From positions 1 through 10,786 of the forward strand of contig JAFDXS010000038.1 of the NCBI GenBank assembly GCA_018267795.1: a DNA stretch of 10,786 nt, given 5' to 3'. Shown in pieces: positions 6,208-10,786 of this stretch; position 1 is the stretch's first letter; every line of letters begins with the position of its first letter. This DNA is from Bacteroidota bacterium (GTDB lineage Bacteria; Bacteroidota; Bacteroidia; Chitinophagales; Chitinophagaceae). A program made the translations under genes and the position numbers. Under the pieces are notes generated by a model that had not been told where the DNA came from, did no database searches, and saw only the letters and a program-made list of their open reading frames with translations.

Positions 6208-6241
6208 TTGAAATAAGAATTTCTTTCCCCACAAGGTCTTG
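6208..6241 (+). repeat. Structured repeat, partial and scrambled copy C
   Basis: TGAAATAA (6209-6216), which ends the conserved block of copies A and B, is followed here four bases later by TTCTTTCCCC (6221-6230) and then GGTCTTG (6235-6241), which belong to the beginning of the element. Over 6221-6241 it matches 5071-5091 of copy A at 16 of 21 positions. The right arm of the main hairpin is missing. The reversed order suggests the junction of two truncated copies. Confidence 0.4.
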
Positions 6242-6376
6242 AATTTTTAATTTCGACTTTTTAATTGCTAAATGTGGACATCTTTATTTGGAACCCGCTT
6301 GTTAATAATAGTATCTTACACTGTCCGTTTAACATGAAAACGGCCCCCGCTCTTTGACATACTGTAAACCCTAATC

Positions 6377-6396
6377 AGGATTATCTAGATAATCCT
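6377..6396. promoter_or_regulatory. Perfect 20-bp palindrome
   Basis: AGGATTATCTAGATAATCCT equals its own reverse complement over all 20 bases. With no loop it is better suited to a homodimeric DNA-binding protein than to an RNA hairpin. No adjacent start codon identifies a target gene; the nearest called genes are the 36-aa gene about 200 bases to the left and the korA stop about 260 bases to the right. Confidence 0.4.
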
Positions 6397-6441
6397 ATAA
6401 ACCATTTTCTGCACGCCGCAGCCATATTAGCTTATCCTAAA

Positions 6442-6493
6442 TGCGACATTTTGCGACATTTTGTAACATTTTTGTCCATCAATGTTACTTTTT
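6442..6493 (+). repeat. Phased 10-bp repeats merging into a T-tailed hairpin
   Basis: Three consecutive 10-mers, TGCGACATTT (6442-6451), TGCGACATTT (6452-6461) and TGTAACATTT (6462-6471), repeat at about one helical turn. The core GACATTTTG occurs exactly at 6445-6453 and 6455-6463, and inverted at 6546-6554, with a variant GACATTCTT at 6580-6588. The third unit also forms the left arm of a hairpin, GTAACATT (6463-6470) with AATGTTAC (6481-6488), followed by five T (6489-6493). It could be a protein-binding array, a plus-strand terminator, or both. Confidence 0.45.
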
Positions 6494-6599
6494 ATAAAAT
6501 CATCATAACTCAATACTGGCAAACATTTCAGCTATTTGCTGCTAACAAAATGTCCCAAAACTATTTTTCATCCCAATGTGACATTCTTAAGTAATGAGC

Positions 6600-6629
6600 A
6601 AAAAAATGAGCTGCAATTTGCAGCTCATT
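6600..6629 (-). terminator. Strong intrinsic terminator of korA
   Basis: Arms AATGAGCTGCAA (6605-6616) and TTGCAGCTCATT (6618-6629) are perfectly complementary over 12 bases around a single central base. In practice the innermost pairs open to form the loop. On the minus strand the stem runs into seven T (complement of A6600-6606). It starts about 26 bases after the korA stop and implies that korA ends its transcript. Confidence 0.85.
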
Positions 6630-6654
6630 GAAACAGACTTATATAAACTTAAGC

Positions 6655-8502
6655 TTACGCCAGCATTTCTGAAATAGCGCTTACCAGCTCACTGCGGGTA
6701 AGAGGTACACCCTTTATCTTATTGTAGCCAATAGCATCTACCAGGTATTTATCACGAATGATCTTTATTAGCTGGCCATTGTTCAGCTCAGGTATCAATA
6801 CTTTCTTATAGTTGTGTAGTATATCGCCGAGATTGCTGGGGAATGGGCGCATATGGCGCAGGTGCGCATGTGCTACCGATTTGCCCTGAGACTGAAGTGT
6901 GGCAACTGCACTCTTAATAGCACCATAGGTTGAGCCCCAGCCAAGCACCAGCACATCGCCTTTCTCAGGGCCGCTATCCAGCGTTTGCTGTGGTATATAG
7001 TTGGCTATCATATCCACTTTGGCCTGGCGTATCTTCACCATGCGTTCGTGGTTATCCGGGTCGTAAGAAACGTTGCCGGTAATATCTTCTTTCTCCAGTC
7101 CCCCTATGCGATGCTCGAGGCCCGGAGTGCCGGGTACAGCCCAGGGGCGCACCAGCTTTTCATCGCGCAGGTAAGGCATAAACTTAGGCTCGTCTTCACT
7201 CAGCGCTTTCTTAAAGATCACTTCTATAGGCTTCAGGTCGCTTGTTTGCGGGTAAAGCCATGGCTCGGCACCGTTAGCTATATAGCCATCGCTCAGCAAT
7301 ATTACCGGGGTCATGTGCTGCACGGCTATGCGCACCGCCTCATAGGCTGCAAAAAAACAATCGCTGGGTGAGGATGCCGATATAACCGGCAGCGGGCTTT
7401 CGCCATTACGCCCGTAGTATGCCTGCAGCAGGTCGCTTTGCTCTGTCTTAGTAGGTAAGCCGGTAGATGGGCCGCCACGTTGTATATTGACCACCAGCAG
7501 CGGTATCTCCAGCATCATGGCCAGGCCAAGCGCCTCAGTCTTGAGCGCCATACCGGGGCCTGATGTAGTAGTGATACCCAGGCTGCCACCATAGGCAGCA
7601 CCAATAGCAGCTGTAATGCCTGCTATCTCATCTTCGGCCTGGTAAGTGCGTATGCCAAAATTCTTATGGCGAGCCAGCTCATGCAGGATATCTGATGCAG
7701 GTGTAATAGGATAAGTGCCCAGGAAGATAGGCAGGTTAGCCATCTCTGATGCAGCTATAAGGCCGTAAGTGAGGGCGGTATTACCAGTTATATTCCTGTA
7801 TTTGCCGGCCGGCAACTTTGCCTTCGATACCTTGTAGCGGCTTGCAAAAGCCTCTACCGTATCGCCGTAATTGTAGCCTGCCTGTAGTGCCTTTATATTA
7901 CTATCGAGAATATCAGGTTGTTTGCCAAACTTGTCGTGAAGGAATGAGAAGGTGCTGGTCATATCCCTGTTGTAGAGCCAATAAAGAAAGCCCAGTACAA
8001 ACATGTTTTTCGCACGGTCTTTTTCCTTGGTGCCCAGCTGTATATCTTTCAGCGCTTCGCGCGTAAGCTTGGTAACATCTATTTTATGCAGCTCGTAGCC
8101 CTGCAGGGAGCCATCTTCCAATGGGTTCACGCCCTCAGGATAGTTGGCCAGGCGCAGGTTCTTATTATCAAAGCCATCAGTATTGGCAATGATAATACCT
8201 CCCTGTTTCAGGCCTTTCAGGTTCACCTTCAGTGCAGCGGCATTCATAGCCACCAGCACATCGCAGGTATCACCCGGCGTAAAGATGCGCTGGCTGGAAA
8301 AATGCAGCTGGTAACCGCTCACACCTGGCAGCGTGCCCTGCGGTGCGCGTATCTCAGCCGGGAAATCCGGGAAGGTGGAAAGATCATTGCCTATAAGGGC
8401 GGTATTATTAGTAAACTGACTGCCGGTGAGCTGCATACCATCACCGCTATCGCCGGCAAATTTTATCACAACATCCTCAACGACCTGTGTAGGAACTGAC
8501 AT
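6655..8502 (-). CDS. korA: 2-oxoacid:ferredoxin oxidoreductase, fused gamma-alpha subunit (KorA type)
   Basis: This 615-aa subunit works with a TPP-binding beta subunit (KorB) to convert 2-oxoglutarate or a related 2-oxoacid plus CoA to the acyl-CoA, reducing ferredoxin. Counting from the chosen Met, the gamma domain spans about 10-190 (IKFAGDSGDGMQLTG near 13-27, then PQGTLPGVSGYQ). The alpha pyrimidine-binding domain starts near 235 and shows TYPITPASDILHELA, YQAEDEIAGITAAIGAAYGG, TTTSGPGMALKTEALGLA and NIQRGGPSTGLPTKTEQSD. A C-terminal domain (about 510-615) has VLVLGWGSTYGAIKSA and HLRHMRPFPSNL. The length and order are those of Bacteroidota KorA. The start chosen is the second in-frame ATG (8500-8502). 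The first, at 8530-8532, would lie upstream of a consensus -7 box and adds ten unconserved-looking residues. KorB is not downstream, where it usually sits; a strong terminator follows. Substrate specificity (2-oxoglutarate or other 2-oxoacids) cannot be fixed from this subunit. Confidence 0.93.
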   Translation of the reverse strand: MSVPTQVVEDVVIKFAGDSGDGMQLTGSQFTNNTALIGNDLSTFPDFPAEIRAPQGTLPGVSGYQLHFSSQRIFTPGDTCDVLVAMNAAALKVNLKGLKQGGIIIANTDGFDNKNLRLANYPEGVNPLEDGSLQGYELHKIDVTKLTREALKDIQLGTKEKDRAKNMFVLGFLYWLYNRDMTSTFSFLHDKFGKQPDILDSNIKALQAGYNYGDTVEAFASRYKVSKAKLPAGKYRNITGNTALTYGLIAASEMANLPIFLGTYPITPASDILHELARHKNFGIRTYQAEDEIAGITAAIGAAYGGSLGITTTSGPGMALKTEALGLAMMLEIPLLVVNIQRGGPSTGLPTKTEQSDLLQAYYGRNGESPLPVISASSPSDCFFAAYEAVRIAVQHMTPVILLSDGYIANGAEPWLYPQTSDLKPIEVIFKKALSEDEPKFMPYLRDEKLVRPWAVPGTPGLEHRIGGLEKEDITGNVSYDPDNHERMVKIRQAKVDMIANYIPQQTLDSGPEKGDVLVLGWGSTYGAIKSAVATLQSQGKSVAHAHLRHMRPFPSNLGDILHNYKKVLIPELNNGQLIKIIRDKYLVDAIGYNKIKGVPLTRSELVSAISEMLA

Positions 8503-8519
8503 AATATTAAAATAGGGCA

Positions 8520-8527
8520 CAAAGGTA
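8520..8527 (-). promoter_or_regulatory. -7 promoter box of korA
   Basis: Read on the minus strand, TACCTTTG is a full match to the Bacteroidota -7 consensus TAnnTTTG and ends 17 bases before the preferred ATG at 8502. No TTTG is evident at the -33 position. The box lies inside the coding extension that would result from the first ATG (8532), which is the main reason for preferring the second start. Confidence 0.42.
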
Positions 8528-8544
8528 GGCATTTTGATAATGTT

Positions 8545-8594
8545 AGCTATTTCATAATAATTTATATATCTATATAGAAAAACATGAAATAGCT
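8545..8594. promoter_or_regulatory. 11-bp inverted repeat with AT-rich centre
   Basis: AGCTATTTCAT (8545-8555) and ATGAAATAGCT (8584-8594) are perfect reverse complements separated by 28 AT-rich bases that include TATATATCTATATAG. It occupies the divergent gap between korA and the VWA gene, just upstream of the korA -7 box. It could bind a regulator as two half-sites or form a cruciform. No T run follows either arm at terminator spacing. Confidence 0.4.
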
Positions 8595-8672
8595 TATTTT
8601 CGTTCGTAATCAGAATAATAAATCACACTTTTGGCGGGAGGTGTAACGTATCTAATCTTCAGGCATTTAGTG

Positions 8673-8680
8673 TAGGTTTG
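8673..8680 (+). promoter_or_regulatory. -7 promoter box of the VWA gene
   Basis: TAGGTTTG matches the Bacteroidota -7 consensus TAnnTTTG exactly and ends 19 bases before the ATG at 8700, leaving a leader of roughly 13-15 bases. No convincing TTTG -33 element was found 17-23 bases upstream. Confidence 0.42.
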
Positions 8681-8699
8681 CCACCGAGTCAATAATTTC

Positions 8700-10664
8700 A
8701 TGCGCGCATTTCGTTTTTTCATATTTCTATCTGTTATTGTTTTCTCTGTAAAGGTCTTTGCCCAAAAAGAACCTGAGAAGAAACAACCTCGTATACTGAT
8801 ACTGCTGGATGAATCGAGCAGCATGATAGAAAAATGGGAAGGAGGCAAGCCAAGGTATAAGGTGGCAGGAGAAATAATACTGCGCCTGATGGACAGCCTG
8901 TATAAGCTCAATGACCAGTCGGAATTTGCGCTGCGTGTATTCGGGCACCAATACCCTGTGCCGGAGCATAACTGCTACGATACCAAAAGGGAAGTAATGT
9001 TCAGCAAGGACAACTATACGCAGATGTCCCTGCGCCTGGCAGATATAAAACCACTGGGTGTAACGCCAATAGCCTATGCCCTGAAGGAAGCGGCCGAGAA
9101 CGACCTGGTGAATGAAGATCAGTATGCCTACAGTATAGTGCTGCTGACTGATGGTGGAGAAAGCTGCGGCGGCGATATATGTGATGTGGTGAAAAAGCTG
9201 CTGGACCGCAAAATATTCTTTAAGCCCTATATACTGAGCCTGGTAGACTATGCACCGCTGCGCACGGAATACGCCTGCCTGGGCTCTTACTTGCAGGTAG
9301 TGAATGATAAAGATATTCCCAAGGCCATTGATAGTATCGTTACCTCCTTTCGCCCTGCTATGACCCTGACTACTGCTGCGTATAAGAAATTCCTGGAGAG
9401 CAAGATACCTGCACCAAGCGCGCTGCAGATAAATATACCTACTGTAAAAATAAAGACCGAAGAGCCGCAACCGGAGCCTGTGAAGAAGGTAGAAGTACCT
9501 GTGGTAAAAGCCCCGGTACCGGATATAAATAATGTAGCAACGCACAAAACGACCGAGATAAAAGAACAACCTGTAAAAGCCCCTGCACCAACAAAAGTAG
9601 CCGTGCCGGATGTAGCAAAACTGCCTGAAGAGCCAAGAGTGATAATGGTACCGGATATAAAAGCACTGCCTAAACGACCTAAGACCTACCTGGCAATGCA
9701 CTATGCATCTGAATCTATAAACAAGCTGAAAGTGCCGGCAACAATAGCCATGCAGCCTGAGCCAAAGCCTGTGGTGGAAACCTTTACCAAACCCACCCCA
9801 CCACCGCCTCCTGCACCTAAACCAAAACCCGTAGTAAAACCCAAACCCACCCCACCTACCCCGAAGCCAAAGCCAACTGCAAAAAAAGAGGAGCCTGATA
9901 ATAATTACGTAATTACCACTACTGATGCAAAAGAAACATTGCTGGAAGTATACTTTGAAGATAGCAAGGGAAATATGTATCACTCCACCCCACAGATAGT
10001 ATTAAGTGATCCGCGTACAGGTAATGCAATGAAAACCTTTTATCGCACGGTAGACGCAAAGGGTAATCCAGATCCTCAGAGGATTCCTGCAGGCACATAC
10101 AATCTGACTGTAACAAATGGAAGAACGCATGATCACAATATCGAGATACAACCAAACAAAGACAATAAGGTAATTATACAGATAAAAAATTCTTCACTGG
10201 GTTTTGAATATAGTCCAAACAAAAAGAGACCGGTTACAGAATTCAAAGCTCTGGTGACAATGCGCGAAATAGGAGGAAGGCAAGAAACACAGCAATGTAC
10301 AGACAGAATTGAATATGAGCCAGGTACTTACCATGTAAGTGTAAATACCTTCCCGCCTACGGAAAGGTATATAGACCTGGATATGGAAAGTGAAGCTGTA
10401 ATTACAATTCCGGAGCCGGGATGGGTGCAGATAACTAATACAAATCCATTGGGTAAAGCAACATTTTATACCGTACGCGGTGATCAATATCTTCCCTTCC
10501 ACAAAATGAATGTGGATGGGGTACCGGCCAGTCAGAAATTGCGTTTGCAGCCCGGCCCTTATAAGGTGCATTTTATAAAAGACCCTAAGATGCCGCTGGC
10601 AGATGAAACAGTTATTGACTTTAGGGTAAATAGCAATGAAACTACTGAAGTGATATTGAAATAA
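8700..10664 (+). CDS. Secreted VWA-domain protein with proline-rich linker and three beta repeats
   Basis: This 654-aa protein has four parts. Residues 1-21 are a Sec signal peptide (MRAFRFFIFLSVIVFSVKVFA). A von Willebrand A domain spans about 30-215, with an apparently intact MIDAS site: D37-S39-S41 in LLDESSSM, T122 in GVTPIAYAL, and D151 in LLTDGGESCGG. It contains Cys 92, 156, 161 and 193. A long Pro/Lys/Val-rich segment (about 245-398, with PEPKPVVE and TPPPPPAPKPKP) follows, probably an extended periplasmic spacer. The C-terminus (about 405-654) appears to hold three beta-sandwich modules, each marked by a similar turn: IPAGTYNLTVT (462-472), YEPGTYHVSVNT (539-550) and LQPGPYKVHF (616-625). 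VWA domains bind protein ligands through a divalent metal. TonB-like Pro-Lys linkers span the periplasm, but there is no TonB domain or membrane helix here. The ligand is unknown. A GNAT-like gene starts two bases after the stop. Confidence 0.88.
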   Translation: MRAFRFFIFLSVIVFSVKVFAQKEPEKKQPRILILLDESSSMIEKWEGGKPRYKVAGEIILRLMDSLYKLNDQSEFALRVFGHQYPVPEHNCYDTKREVMFSKDNYTQMSLRLADIKPLGVTPIAYALKEAAENDLVNEDQYAYSIVLLTDGGESCGGDICDVVKKLLDRKIFFKPYILSLVDYAPLRTEYACLGSYLQVVNDKDIPKAIDSIVTSFRPAMTLTTAAYKKFLESKIPAPSALQINIPTVKIKTEEPQPEPVKKVEVPVVKAPVPDINNVATHKTTEIKEQPVKAPAPTKVAVPDVAKLPEEPRVIMVPDIKALPKRPKTYLAMHYASESINKLKVPATIAMQPEPKPVVETFTKPTPPPPPAPKPKPVVKPKPTPPTPKPKPTAKKEEPDNNYVITTTDAKETLLEVYFEDSKGNMYHSTPQIVLSDPRTGNAMKTFYRTVDAKGNPDPQRIPAGTYNLTVTNGRTHDHNIEIQPNKDNKVIIQIKNSSLGFEYSPNKKRPVTEFKALVTMREIGGRQETQQCTDRIEYEPGTYHVSVNTFPPTERYIDLDMESEAVITIPEPGWVQITNTNPLGKATFYTVRGDQYLPFHKMNVDGVPASQKLRLQPGPYKVHFIKDPKMPLADETVIDFRVNSNETTEVILK

Positions 10665-10666
10665 TA

Positions 10667-10786
10667 ATGGCGCAGATAAGTATAAAGGAAATAAAAGTAA
10701 ACACACCTGAATATGAGCAGGTGTGGGAACTGCGCGAGGAAGTATTGCGCAAACCTTTAGGCCAGTCATTAAAGAACGATGACCTG
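10667..10786 (+). CDS. GNAT-family N-acetyltransferase (5' part of gene)
   Basis: An open frame starts at ATG 10667, two bases after the VWA stop, and runs to the window edge (40 codons). It begins MAQISIKEIKVNTPEYEQV and contains WELREEVLRKPLG, resembling the first helix of GNAT acetyltransferases of the ElaA/YitI-like type, where R-x-x-V-(L/F) follows the first strand. The acetyl-CoA-binding region would lie beyond the window, so the call rests on the N-terminus only. Tight spacing suggests translation from the VWA transcript. Confidence 0.65.
   Translation, partial: MAQISIKEIKVNTPEYEQVWELREEVLRKPLGQSLKNDDL

Larger units (their letters stand above)
6179..6654. other. 476-bp gene-free region with several DNA motifs
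   Basis: No frame here on either strand looks like a gene. From left to right it holds a partial structured repeat (6208-6241), a short hairpin CCGTTT/AAACGG (6325-6330, 6338-6343), a boxA-like GCTCTTTGACATA (6349-6361), a perfect 20-bp palindrome (6377-6396), phased GACATTTTG repeats with a T-tailed hairpin (6442-6493), and the korA terminator (6600-6629). It lies between the end of the 36-aa gene and the 3' end of korA, so the motifs are not obviously the promoter of any called gene. An untranslated RNA gene is possible but not demonstrated. Confidence 0.5.

Noticed and set aside
3560..6241. Integron cassette array with attC sites
   Set aside because: Gene-repeat alternation suggested it, but no clear RYYYAAC/GTTRRRY core-site pair brackets the repeats, one gene is reversed relative to the repeats, and no integrase is present.
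6442..6471. CRISPR array
   Set aside because: Units are 10 bp in direct tandem with no spacers and no cas genes.
6428..6493. Replication origin with iterons
   Set aside because: The phased 10-mers resemble iterons, but there are no clear DnaA boxes, and no dnaA, rep or parA gene nearby.
8530..8532. Upstream ATG as the start of korA
   Set aside because: It lies upstream of a consensus -7 box, and the following ten residues do not resemble the family's N-terminus, which begins close to VVIKFAGDSGDG.
8594..8911. 105-codon minus-strand frame upstream of korA
   Set aside because: It overlaps the signal peptide and first VWA strand on the other strand and has no recognisable features.
8727..9983. 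418-codon minus-strand open frame inside the VWA gene
   Set aside because: It mirrors the plus-strand gene, starts nowhere sensible, and is dominated by Arg/Trp/Phe/Tyr low-complexity sequence from the reverse of Pro/Lys codons. The plus-strand frame has a signal peptide and MIDAS motifs.

Overview
The window looks like a chromosomal segment of a Bacteroidota bacterium, probably near Chitinophagales (lineage is inference). Evidence: a KorA-type 2-oxoacid:ferredoxin oxidoreductase subunit with gamma and alpha domains fused, a split transketolase C-terminal half, no clear Shine-Dalgarno sequences, and -7 boxes fitting the Bacteroidota consensus TAnnTTTG placed 16-20 nt before several start codons.

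Layout. Bases 1-439 hold the end of a transketolase C-terminal subunit. It meets a single-domain response regulator (436-801, minus) tail to tail with overlapping stop codons. A class I photolyase (933-2240, minus) follows and is divergent from a GtrB/DPM1-like polyprenyl-phosphate glycosyltransferase (2369-3325, plus). Bases 3328-6180 form an accessory-looking stretch of orphan envelope genes: a Tyr-rich secreted protein (3560-4171), an AT-rich secreted protein with an XAC2610/FG-GAP-like acidic loop (4435-5046), an AT-rich putative lipoprotein (5229-5774, minus), and three very small single-helix membrane proteins of 47, 31 and 36 aa (3328-3471 minus, 4249-4344 minus, 6068-6178 plus). Two same-orientation copies of a structured intergenic repeat (about 5058-5150 and 5852-5973) flank the lipoprotein gene, and a scrambled partial copy lies at 6208-6241.

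Bases 6179-6654 have no convincing gene. They hold a 20-bp perfect palindrome, helically phased GACATTTTG repeats, a hairpin followed by a T run, and a strong terminator for korA. Then come korA (6655-8502, minus), without an adjacent korB on its downstream side, and a divergent 654-aa secreted VWA protein with a proline-rich linker and three C-terminal beta-repeat modules (8700-10664, plus). The window ends in the start of a GNAT-like acetyltransferase (from 10667).

Transketolase, photolyase, glycosyltransferase and korA are ordinary housekeeping or stress functions. No defence system, CRISPR array, transposase, tRNA or rRNA was recognised. The least explained material is the repeat family and the tiny membrane proteins between 3.3 and 6.6 kb.
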